Positions 54,025-61,479 of a DNA stretch of 64,000 bases are shown here, piece by piece. Made by a program: the position numbers and the translations under genes. The notes beneath the pieces are model-generated. The model saw nothing but the letters and a program-made list of their open reading frames with translations. It had not been told where the DNA came from and searched no databases. The stretch is from Verrucomicrobiales bacterium (GTDB lineage Bacteria > Verrucomicrobiota > Verrucomicrobiia > Verrucomicrobiales > V1-33). The stretch spans positions 1-64,000 of the forward strand of contig JAGNEJ010000005.1 in the NCBI GenBank assembly GCA_018003315.1, written 5' to 3'. Position 1 is the first letter of the stretch, and every line of letters starts with the position of its first letter.

Positions 54025-55792
54025 GTTCAAACCGGGCAGCGCTTTCCAGCAGCGAACGGAACAGCAGGGCATCCTCCGCCGCTTCAGGCTCCTGCGGATG
54101 ATACCTGGCCAAGGCGGTGGATGCCAGCACGATGGTTTTGGTTCGGGCCCGGGTCACCGCCACGTTCAGGCGGTTGGGCTGAAAGATAAAACCGGCATGG
54201 CGCAGGAGAAACAGGGGTTCGGAAGTGGCCAGCGACACGATGACCACTTCACGCTCCTGGCCTTGCAGCCGTTCCACCGTGTCCACCACGCAGCGCCGCG
54301 AGGCCTCCTCCGGCAGCCTCCCGCGCAAATGATGCCGGATGCGGCGGGCCTGTTTCCGCCAAGGAACTACGATGGCGATTTCCTCCGGCGGCAAGCCGCC
54401 ATCCTGCACCAGGGCGGCCACCAGTTTCGCGGCGGCCAGCGCCTCCTCATCCTGCATGACCTGCCCGTCGGCATGCTCAAAGGCCACCCATGCCAGCGGG
54501 TGTGCCGCATCCAGCACCGGCGCCAGCGGTCCGCGCACCGTCCGTGGCAGTGAAAGCCTGCGCTCTTTCACCCCCGGTGCCGGCTCCAGTTGTCCCTGAT
54601 AGAACATGTCTGACGGCCAAGCGGTCAGTTTCCCATTCATGCGGTAGCCGGTATTCAGCATCGTGGTCTCCGCCAGTTGCGACAGCATTCGGAAGCACGA
54701 CCATTCCCGGGCCTCCCGCTGGTCCACGCTGGTTAGGACGGGACCGAGCTGCTCGCCGTCACCGAAGAACAACCACTTCCTTCCAGTTAGCATGGCCATC
54801 ACCGCCAGCGGCATGGTCATTTGCCCGGCCTCATCCACAATCACCCGGTCAAATTCCACGTTCCGCAACCGCGACGCCAGCACAAACGGAGTGGCTCCCA
54901 CCGCCCACCCCGCGTCATCCAGCGCCAGCGGACATTCGCAAAAACGTTCGTAATTCCTCCAGGCCGAATGGCGGGTATAGACCGGCCTGCCGACCTTCAC
55001 AACGCGGTCCGCTTCCCCCAAACGAGCCACCACGGCATCCAGCGCATGGTGGATGGCCCGGTGGGTAAAGGAAGTGATGAGCACCCGTTCGCCGGCCCGC
55101 ACGCAGCGGGTTGCCAGTTCCGCCAAGGCGCGGGTCTTTCCCGTGCCGGGCGGCCCCTGCACCAGATGACAGCACCGGGCGCAGAGGCATTCGGCCACCG
55201 CATCCCGCTGCCGCTCATTCATTTGGGAATCCGCCAACGCCTCATACTGCTGCAAAAAATCCGCGGCATCCCCCAGCTCGTCACCCTCCAAAAACGGGAG
55301 AATGCACTCGCGCCCGATGGCTGTCTGCGTCACCGCTTCCAAGGCACGCAGGTAGATCACTTCCAAGTCCAGGTCATCCGCGTCCACCACACACTCGCAC
55401 CCCGCTGCGGTGATCCAGGAATCGTCCCATGTTCCGCCCGTGCACAGTTTCAGCCAGATGGCATGTTCCTCCTCGCGGAACAGCGTGGCCCGCCTGCATC
55501 CCAACGACTCCGCAGCGCTGCTGACTCGCACATAGTCCCCCTCCCGCAGCCGGGATTCGTTCCCGTCGCTGAGCGAAAATTCGGCAACGCCCGGATCTCG
55601 TTTGTCACACCCGCGCCAGCGCAAGCCTGCCAGACACCAGCCATCCTCCACTCGTTCGCGAAGCGGTTTCGCCATGCGACGCTCATACTCCGCTCGTCGC
55701 GCGGCCGATTCCTCCCGCACCAACTGGCGCATGCGGTCGATCTGCTCAAGACCGCTCAGGATTCGGAAATTTTTTGGAATGATTGATCGCAT
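54014..55792 (-). CDS. SF1B (DNA2/NAM7/UPF1-like) helicase, first of a coupled pair
   Basis: 592 residues. Walker A VQGPPGTGKTRALAELA near 210-220; THRAIHHALD motif Ia; Walker B VIVDEAGQMTMPLA near 321; motif III FFGDGEQLGPVLTS; motif IV TGYRMNGKLTAWPS; motif V VVDTVERLQGQEREVVIVSL; and motif VI NRLNVAVTRARTKTIVL. This matches the AAA_11/AAA_12 helicases that move 5' to 3' on DNA or RNA. The N-terminal 190 residues hold a beta-barrel-like region (EGDYVRVSSAAESLGCRRAT). Its stop overlaps the start of the second helicase. No nuclease or methylase gene is adjacent. Confidence 0.9.
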   Translation of the reverse strand: MRSIIPKNFRILSGLEQIDRMRQLVREESAARRAEYERRMAKPLRERVEDGWCLAGLRWRGCDKRDPGVAEFSLSDGNESRLREGDYVRVSSAAESLGCRRATLFREEEHAIWLKLCTGGTWDDSWITAAGCECVVDADDLDLEVIYLRALEAVTQTAIGRECILPFLEGDELGDAADFLQQYEALADSQMNERQRDAVAECLCARCCHLVQGPPGTGKTRALAELATRCVRAGERVLITSFTHRAIHHALDAVVARLGEADRVVKVGRPVYTRHSAWRNYERFCECPLALDDAGWAVGATPFVLASRLRNVEFDRVIVDEAGQMTMPLAVMAMLTGRKWLFFGDGEQLGPVLTSVDQREAREWSCFRMLSQLAETTMLNTGYRMNGKLTAWPSDMFYQGQLEPAPGVKERRLSLPRTVRGPLAPVLDAAHPLAWVAFEHADGQVMQDEEALAAAKLVAALVQDGGLPPEEIAIVVPWRKQARRIRHHLRGRLPEEASRRCVVDTVERLQGQEREVVIVSLATSEPLFLLRHAGFIFQPNRLNVAVTRARTKTIVLASTALARYHPQEPEAAEDALLFRSLLESAARFEHVF

Positions 55793-55986
55793 TGATCATT
55801 TCCATACGATCGCATTTTTGTGTTGCCTGCGTGGTGGACGCTGCAGCCAGCCGCCTCCCCCGGCATCCAGCGGATCGACTTCACCCTGTCGCAACGGAAA
55901 TGGGCACACTGCTCCCCGGGCAGGAAATTTCTCCCGAGCCGGGCATGGGGCGGGCCTGCTCGATCAGCGCAAACCGAGTTGAACGA

Positions 55987-56193
55987 TCAACTCTCCGCGG
56001 CGGGAGCGGATTCCACAGGCGGTGCTGCCTCTGGCTTTTTGGCTGCCGGTTTGCGAGGCGCGGTTTTTTTCTTGGCGGGGCGTTTTTCCTTGGCGGCACC
56101 GCCTGCCTTGCCAGCCTTGAGGTTTTCCTTGCGGCGTTTGGCGCGTTCCTTGCGGCGTTTGGCTTTGATGGTTTTGTTGTATTGTTGTCCCAT
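55987..56193 (-). CDS. Small Lys/Ala-rich basic protein (MGQQYNK-type)
   Basis: 68 residues. It opens MGQQYNKTIKAKRRKERAKR, a start that I recall for short conserved proteins in Verrucomicrobiota, and continues in Lys/Ala/Pro-rich sequence (KKKTAPRKPAAKKPEAAPP) like H1-type histone tails. Such composition suggests binding to DNA or RNA. It is not co-directional with the PNPOx-like gene; the downstream pair of helicases is on its strand but about 194 bases away. No fold is predicted, and its role is unknown. Confidence 0.65.
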   Translation of the reverse strand: MGQQYNKTIKAKRRKERAKRRKENLKAGKAGGAAKEKRPAKKKTAPRKPAAKKPEAAPPVESAPAAES

Positions 56194-56366
56194 GAGATGA
56201 ATGGTGAGAAAATTCGGTTTGGGCGTCGCTTTTACCTGCTGCCATCCGCGGGTTCAAGTGGAAACAACCATCCGGACCACGCCTGGCCGGTAAATTTTCC
56301 TGCTTTGCGCCGTGCTTTCAGGCGTTTGGCGAGTGACAACCACTCTCCTTTTGGATAAGGGGCGGC

Positions 56367-56810
56367 ATGCCGAAACTTCCTCCTCCCATTCCCGATGCCG
56401 AGCTGGTGGAAACCGCGCGCAACGTCATGCGTGCCGCCAAATTTCCTTTTTTGGCCACGGAGGAGGCGGGCCAGCCCAGGGTGCGCCCGATTTCGCCGGT
56501 CCGGGTGGATGGCTTCACGGTGTATTTCGCCAATTTGCGCAGCTATGGCAAAACCCGCGAACTGGCTGCCAATCCACGGGTGGAATTGTGCTATCTTGCC
56601 GACAACCACGATCAGGTGCGCCTCACCGGGCGGGTGGAAATCGTGACCGACCGGCAGGTGCTGGAGGAAATCTGGCAGGACAACGCCCTGCTGCGCCGAT
56701 ATCTGGGCAGCATCGACAACCCGGAACTCATCGTCTATCGGATGCTGCCGACTCGAGTCCGCTTCATGCGGGAATGGGCGCTGCAGTACCAGGAGCTGCC
56801 GACGGACTGA
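56367..56810 (+). CDS. Pyridoxamine 5'-phosphate oxidase-family (FMN-binding) protein
   Basis: 147 residues with the split-barrel pattern: KFPFLATEEAGQPRVRPISP, then YFANLRSYGKTRELAANPRV, VELCYLADNHDQVRLTGRVE and a C-terminal YRMLPTRVRFM. It is single-domain and close in length to F420/FMN-dependent split-barrel oxidoreductases; the exact substrate is unknown. It stands alone and is convergent with the thioredoxin-like ferredoxin gene. Confidence 0.88.
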   Translation: MPKLPPPIPDAELVETARNVMRAAKFPFLATEEAGQPRVRPISPVRVDGFTVYFANLRSYGKTRELAANPRVELCYLADNHDQVRLTGRVEIVTDRQVLEEIWQDNALLRRYLGSIDNPELIVYRMLPTRVRFMREWALQYQELPTD

Positions 56811-56821
56811 GGTTGTCCCGA

Positions 56822-57223
56822 TCACTCCATGTCTGTGGACGCCTCGGATTTTGCAGGAAAATGCGGGTTCCGCGCAAAGGCGAATTCTTCGACAATTCGG
56901 CCGCCGATCAGGTGGGCTTGGATGATGCGTTCGAGCACGTCCGGGGTGCAGTGGCGATACCAGACGCCTTCCGGGTACACCACCGCCACCGGACCATCAC
57001 AGCAGACCCGCAGGCAGTTGGCTTTCGTTCGGAAAACCACGGGTTGCGGCCCGGCCAAACCAAGTTCCTTGAGCCGCCGCTTGAGAAATTCCCATGCTTC
57101 CAGACCCGCTTCCCGGGTGCAGCATTTGGGTTCAGACTGGTCGGCACACAGAAAGATGTGCCTCCGGTAGTGTTCCAACCCTAGCGTTTCGACGGTGCTG
57201 GAAAGTTTTGCCGATGGGGTCAT
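56822..57223 (-). CDS. Thioredoxin-like [2Fe-2S] ferredoxin
   Basis: 133 residues from the ATG at 57223 (an ATG at 57244 is also in frame). Four Cys of the thioredoxin-like ferredoxin fold are visible: the first in [12 protein letters not shown], then CLRVCCDGP near residue 80. The rest has [20 protein letters not shown]. Such proteins bind a [2Fe-2S] cluster and pass electrons or assemble clusters. It lies just downstream of an ECF sigma gene on the same strand (34 bases), so the two may share a transcript. Confidence 0.85.
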   Translation of the reverse strand: MTPSAKLSSTVETLGLEHYRRHIFLCADQSEPKCCTREAGLEAWEFLKRRLKELGLAGPQPVVFRTKANCLRVCCDGPVAVVYPEGVWYRHCTPDVLERIIQAHLIGGRIVEEFAFARNPHFPAKSEASTDME

Positions 57224-57257
57224 GCAGTGCCGATGACCACACATTCCCGTGCGGGCC

Positions 57258-57860
57258 TCAATTCAAAAAATCCATCAAACCGCGTAGCCTGCCCAACCCG
57301 CGCCGGATTCGGGCCTTCACGGTTCCCAAGGGGGTGCCGATCTTCTGGGAAATTTCAAGCTGTGAAAGTCCCTCGAAAAAAGCGAGTTGAATCACCAGGC
57401 GCTGTTCATCGGAGAGCTGCATCACCGCGCTCCGGGCTTGGTGGGCCAACTCATTGACCGTGGTTTCGTGGGCCGGGGAAGGCGCTTTCCAGCCTTTCAG
57501 AACCTCCGATTCCTGCTGGTAGCCAGAATTCAGCCGCTGACGGCGATCCCGACTGCGAATCCGGTCGATCGCCCGATTGCGCGCCAGCGTGGTGATCCAA
57601 GTGGACGGCTTGCCCCGCTCCGAACAATACAGGCCTGCCTTGGCCCAGATGCAGGCAAAAACTTCCTGGGAGACATCTTCAGCATCTTCCTGGCTGTGCA
57701 GAATTTGCAGTGCGGCTGCATAAACCAATCCGGAAAACTGCTGATGCATGGCAGCGAAGGCTTGGCGGTCCCCATTGGCGATGTTTCTCAGGAGCTGCCG
57801 AAGTTCCTCTTGCTCCACGTCCGGGTCGGAAGACTCAACCAACGTCAAGTTTTGCTTCAT
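57258..57860 (-). CDS. ECF-type RNA polymerase sigma factor
   Basis: 200 residues from the ATG at 57860. Region 2 reads [20 protein letters not shown], followed by [20 protein letters not shown], and region 4 has [20 protein letters not shown] with the helix-turn-helix [20 protein letters not shown]. No anti-sigma gene follows; the next gene downstream is the [2Fe-2S] ferredoxin. A palindromic pair lies upstream of its start and may be an operator. Confidence 0.92.
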   Translation of the reverse strand: MKQNLTLVESSDPDVEQEELRQLLRNIANGDRQAFAAMHQQFSGLVYAAALQILHSQEDAEDVSQEVFACIWAKAGLYCSERGKPSTWITTLARNRAIDRIRSRDRRQRLNSGYQQESEVLKGWKAPSPAHETTVNELAHQARSAVMQLSDEQRLVIQLAFFEGLSQLEISQKIGTPLGTVKARIRRGLGRLRGLMDFLN

Positions 57861-57891
57861 AATGCAGCAAATTAGTAACACTTATGCATGA

Positions 57892-57915
57892 CTTGCAAAT
57901 CAATTTTTTTGCAAG
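57892..57915. promoter_or_regulatory. Inverted repeat upstream of the ECF sigma gene
   Basis: Perfect 8-base arms CTTGCAAA and TTTGCAAG with an 8-base AT-rich spacer. It lies 32 bases upstream of the sigma start codon in the divergent region between the sigma gene and the enoyl-reductase gene. Operator function is inferred from symmetry and position. Confidence 0.4.
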
Positions 57916-58026
57916 GTGTTAAGAATTCGAAATATCAGTTCGAAAAATCCTTTCCAGGCAATTGAGGATGAAACCATGCGGCTGCCTGGGGACGGGACGG
58001 CCCGGCACGACCGCGCATGGCAACGC

Positions 58027-58057
58027 CAGGCGTGTAATCGCGTTGACGCGACGCCTG
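58027..58057 (+). promoter_or_regulatory. Two-step hairpin before the enoyl-reductase start
   Basis: Outer arms CAGGCG and CGCCTG and inner arms TCGCG and CGCGA with a TTGA loop and a 5-base bulge. It lies 22 bases upstream of the ATG at 58080, so it might affect translation of that gene. No other evidence. Confidence 0.3.
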
Positions 58058-58079
58058 ATTGCGCGACCAATCTGGCTTC

Positions 58080-59075
58080 ATGGCCGAGTCCCGCAGCGTG
58101 CAGTTCAACCATTTTGGTGTCCCTGACCGGGTCGCCGAAGTCGTGCAGACCGAAGTTTCGCCACCGGTGGGGAATGAGGTTTTGGTGCGCATGGCTTATG
58201 CGCCGGTCAACCCCGCAGACCTGAATTACCTGGAGGGAACCTACGGGAAAGTTCCGCTGCTTCCGGCCTTTGCCGGCAACGAGGGGGCGGGGTTCGTGGA
58301 GGCGGTGGGACCGACAGTGGCGGGGCTGAAGCCCGGGGATTTGGTGCTGCCACTGTGTCCGCCGGGGCTTTGGCGGCAGCGCCTGCTCCTGCCGGCCAGT
58401 CAATTGATTCCCCTCCCCAAGGGGGTCGATCCGGTACAGGCGGCCATGCTCCGGGTCAATCCGGTCACCGCATGGCTGTTGCTGACCCATTTTGTCAGGC
58501 TGCAGCCCGGCGAATGGGTGGTGCAAAATGCCGCCAATTCCGCCGTGGGGCTGGCGGTCATCCAGTTGGCGCGAAAAGAGGGATGGCGCACCTTGAATCT
58601 GGTGCGCCGCGCAGAGGCAGCGGAGGCGTGTCTGGCGTGCGGAGCGGATGCGGTGCTGGTGGAGTCCGATCCGGATTTCACCATCCGGGCTGCCGAAGTG
58701 CTAGCCGGTGCAGCGCCCCGTCTGGCGCTCAATGCGGTGAGCGGGGAAAGCGCCCTGCGCCTGGCCGGACTGCTCGCTCCCAGGGGAACCCATGTGACGT
58801 TTGGGGCCATGAGCCGGCAAAAACTTTCCCTGCCGAACCGGTTCCTCATTTTTCAGGAGCTGACTTTCACGGGATTCTGGGTGAGCCGGCATGTCGAAAC
58901 CCAACCATTCTCGGAAACCGCCGCATTGCTTGCCGGGCTTGCCGCCCTGAGTGCGGCGGGGACCCTGCGCCTGCCTGTGGAAAAAATTTATCCACTCGAG
59001 CAGGTGCAGGATGCACTGCGCCACGCGGCACAAGGCGGGCGCAGTGGAAAAATTGTGCTCGATTTGACCGGTTAG
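58080..59075 (+). CDS. MDR-family reductase, mitochondrial 2-enoyl-reductase (MECR/ETR1)-like
   Basis: 331 residues from the ATG at 58080 (in-frame ATG at 58059 is possible). Segments AYAPVNPADLNYLEGTYGK, GNEGAGFVEAVG, RVNPVTAWLLLTHFVRLQPG, VQNAANSAVGLAVIQLARKE and LTFTGFWVSR match the medium-chain dehydrogenase family, and the N-A-A-N-S-x-V-G nucleotide-binding motif is typical of the MECR/ETR1 trans-2-enoyl reductases. No structural zinc ligands are visible, as expected for that group. It would reduce enoyl-ACP or enoyl-CoA with NADPH, a bacterial counterpart in fatty-acid synthesis. Not linked to other fab genes. Confidence 0.85.
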   Translation: MAESRSVQFNHFGVPDRVAEVVQTEVSPPVGNEVLVRMAYAPVNPADLNYLEGTYGKVPLLPAFAGNEGAGFVEAVGPTVAGLKPGDLVLPLCPPGLWRQRLLLPASQLIPLPKGVDPVQAAMLRVNPVTAWLLLTHFVRLQPGEWVVQNAANSAVGLAVIQLARKEGWRTLNLVRRAEAAEACLACGADAVLVESDPDFTIRAAEVLAGAAPRLALNAVSGESALRLAGLLAPRGTHVTFGAMSRQKLSLPNRFLIFQELTFTGFWVSRHVETQPFSETAALLAGLAALSAAGTLRLPVEKIYPLEQVQDALRHAAQGGRSGKIVLDLTG

Positions 59076-59176
59076 GCTGCCCCCGGTCGAAAGGGGCTCG
59101 CGGTAAGGGAAATTCCCGGGAAGTTCCGTTCGGCCACCATCGCCGCTGCCGCTGCAGGCATGCCGGTGCATTCCAG

Positions 59177-59204
59177 TTGACACTCTGGGTCGGGCGCGTA
59201 GATG
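59177..59204 (+). promoter_or_regulatory. Possible sigma-70 promoter before guaB
   Basis: A perfect TTGACA (-35) at 59177-59182, then a weak -10-like TAGATG after 16 bases. The guaB start is 41 bases further. The -10 matches poorly and the call rests on the -35 box. Confidence 0.35.
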
Positions 59205-59244
59205 GGACATTGGTATATGGTTTAACCGCCACTTTCTTCTCCCC

Positions 59245-60702
59245 ATGAACGAACCTATACCACTGGGCCTGAGCTTCGATGATGTTCTCCTCGTTCCGCA
59301 ACTGAGCGAGATCATTCCCTCCGAAACCGATGTGCGGACACGGCTCTCCGCCGAGTTGCCGCTGAACATCCCCGTCCTTTCCTCAGCCATGGACACCGTG
59401 ACCGAGGCGGAACTGGCCATTGCCCTGGCCCGGGAGGGTGGCTTCGGGATCATCCATCGCAACGTGCCGGTGGAGAAACAGGCCGAAATGGTGGCGAAGG
59501 TCAAGCGCTCCGAAAACACCGTCATTGAGAATCCGTTCACGGTCAGTCCCGAGCTTTCCCTCGCAGACCTGCTGCGCATCATGGAGGAGCGGGGCGTTGC
59601 CGGATTTCCCGTCGTCAATGCCGACGGACGCCTCGTCGGCATGGTGACGACCCGGGATGTGTGGCATGTCGACAACCCCAAGGCCCGCGTCGCTGATGTC
59701 ATGACGCCGCGGGACAAACTGGTCGTTGGCCAACCCGATACCAACTGGGAGCAGGCCCGGGCGATTCTCTACCGGCATCGCATCGAAAAACTTCCGTTAG
59801 TGCGTTCCGATGACACGCTGGCGGGAATGATCACCAGCCAGGACATCAAAAAGCGGGCAATGTTTACGGAAGCAGCGAAGGATGCCCGCGGACGACTGCG
59901 GGTTGGTGCCGCCATTGGGGTGGGAGGCGATGGCCTGGCCCGCGCCGATGCGGTGATCGAAGCCGGAGCGGATGCCATTGGCATCGATGCCGCCACCGGA
60001 CACACCAGCCGCGTCGTGAGCATGGTGGGCCAGCTTAAATCCCGCCATCCGGAAGTGACGATCATAGCGGGCAACGTGGTCACCGCCCAGGGGGCGCGCG
60101 ACTTGATCGCCGCCGGAGCATCCGCCGTAAAAGTGGGGGTGGGGCCGGGCTCCATTTGCACCACGCGGGTCATTGCCGGCGTGGGAGTGCCGCAGTTTTC
60201 CGCCATTCAAAATGTGGCTTCCGTCTGCCGGGAGCACGGGGTGGCGGTCATCGCAGATGGCGGCATCCGCTACTCCGGGGACATCGTCAAGGCCCTGGCT
60301 GCCGGTGCGGATGTGGTCATGCTAGGATCGCTGCTGGCTGGGACCATGGAGAGCCCGGGAAACCTCGTCAACCACCAGGGCCGCACGTTCAAGGAATACC
60401 GCGGCATGGGCAGCCTCAAAGCGATGCGCCAAGGTTCCGGGGACCGCTACGGACAGAATTCCTCTGGGAAACTGGTCGCGGAAGGCGTGGAGGGGCGGGT
60501 GCCGTATCGTGGAGCGCTGCGCGAGGTGCTCTTCCAACTGGTTGGCGGTCTGCGGTCTGGCATGGGCTACCTCGGCGCGAAGACTCTGGAGGAACTGCGC
60601 ACCAAGGCCACCTTCGTCCGGATTACTCCTGGAGGATTAAAAGAAAGTCACGCCCACGACATTGTCATCACCGAGGAGCCGGTGAACTACCAGAGCCTGT
60701 AA
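59245..60702 (+). CDS. guaB: IMP dehydrogenase
   Basis: 485 residues. The N-terminus [20 protein letters not shown] is diagnostic. Two CBS domains lie near 90-205 ([21 protein letters not shown] and [18 protein letters not shown]). The catalytic Cys305 is in [18 protein letters not shown], and the flap region has [13 protein letters not shown]. It converts IMP to XMP with NAD+, the first step to GMP. Length is normal. A short gene follows 21 bases downstream on the same strand. Confidence 0.97.
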   Translation: MNEPIPLGLSFDDVLLVPQLSEIIPSETDVRTRLSAELPLNIPVLSSAMDTVTEAELAIALAREGGFGIIHRNVPVEKQAEMVAKVKRSENTVIENPFTVSPELSLADLLRIMEERGVAGFPVVNADGRLVGMVTTRDVWHVDNPKARVADVMTPRDKLVVGQPDTNWEQARAILYRHRIEKLPLVRSDDTLAGMITSQDIKKRAMFTEAAKDARGRLRVGAAIGVGGDGLARADAVIEAGADAIGIDAATGHTSRVVSMVGQLKSRHPEVTIIAGNVVTAQGARDLIAAGASAVKVGVGPGSICTTRVIAGVGVPQFSAIQNVASVCREHGVAVIADGGIRYSGDIVKALAAGADVVMLGSLLAGTMESPGNLVNHQGRTFKEYRGMGSLKAMRQGSGDRYGQNSSGKLVAEGVEGRVPYRGALREVLFQLVGGLRSGMGYLGAKTLEELRTKATFVRITPGGLKESHAHDIVITEEPVNYQSL

Positions 60703-60723
60703 CCGGCCAGCCAGGAGCTGCTG

Positions 60724-61371
60724 ATGCCACGCCGCTGCATCGAGAGTTGTCGTCGCCACAGCCTGTGGCTGGCAGTCCTCCTTGCGGTCGCAACTGGGCG
60801 GATTGCCGCAGCCGGTGATGTGAAAGCAGCGGCGGCATCTGCACCGGATGTGCTGGCGACGGCCAGGAAGGTGGCTGCGGAACGATTCAAGGGCTTCACT
60901 TACGGTCCCGCACAGGCGCAGCGGCAGGTGGACTGTGTGTAGTTCACGGGTGCGGTGGTGGAGGCGCTGCTGCGGCGACCGTTGCACAAAGCGGAGACGG
61001 ATGCGCTTTACATCCGCTATCCGTTCGCCGATCTCCAGGCGGCGGTGGCGGGCGGCGATGCGCGGACGAAGGGCATTCAGCATGCGTTGGCGGAAATCAT
61101 GCGGCAGGGCACCGTGGTGGAACCCGCGCAGGTGCGGCCTGGCGACTTCGTCCAATACTGGATTCAACGAAAGGGTGGCGCATGGGCCGGACACTCCGCC
61201 ATCGTGACGAAGGTGTTCACCGATGCACACGGGGCCGCCGCGATTGCCATTTACAGTTCCAACAAGTCCACCAACGGCATCGCCGAAATGAATTTCGGCG
61301 GAAAAGGCCTGGGGATCCGGGGCGAGGACCGGCGATTTTACTTCGTGCGGTTCACTGGGGCGGCGAAGTAA
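60724..61371 (+). pseudogene. NlpC/P60-like exported protein, broken by in-frame TAG
   Basis: A Shine-Dalgarno-like AGGAG stands 6 bases before the ATG. The signal peptide (LWLAVLLAVATGRIAAAGD) and first domain read through QAQRQVDCV, then TAG at 60940-60942, then in the same frame FTGAVVEALLRRPL and the rest to 61371. A D-C-V-Q-F motif would carry the nucleophilic Cys of NlpC/P60-type peptidases; the later VRPGDFVQYWIQ and GHSAIV (catalytic His) support that fold. One C-to-T change (CAG to TAG) explains the interruption, which falls two codons after the Cys. The intact frame would be about 215 residues. It is probably inactive. Confidence 0.75.
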
Positions 61372-61479
61372 AGGCCTGGAAAATTCCCCCCGCGGTGCAT
61401 TGCATCCTCTGACGGTTGTATTGTAGCATCCCGCGCTCCCACCTACTGGCTGCTGCCAATCCCGCATCCCACCCGCACC

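Noticed and set aside
43584-60942. Genome-wide reassignment of TGA or TAG as sense codons
   Set aside because: Clear genes in the window end with both: for example TGA ends the ORFs at 2482, 3105 and 15001, and TAG ends alr at 33733 and the enoyl-reductase gene at 59075. Any recoding would have to be site-specific.
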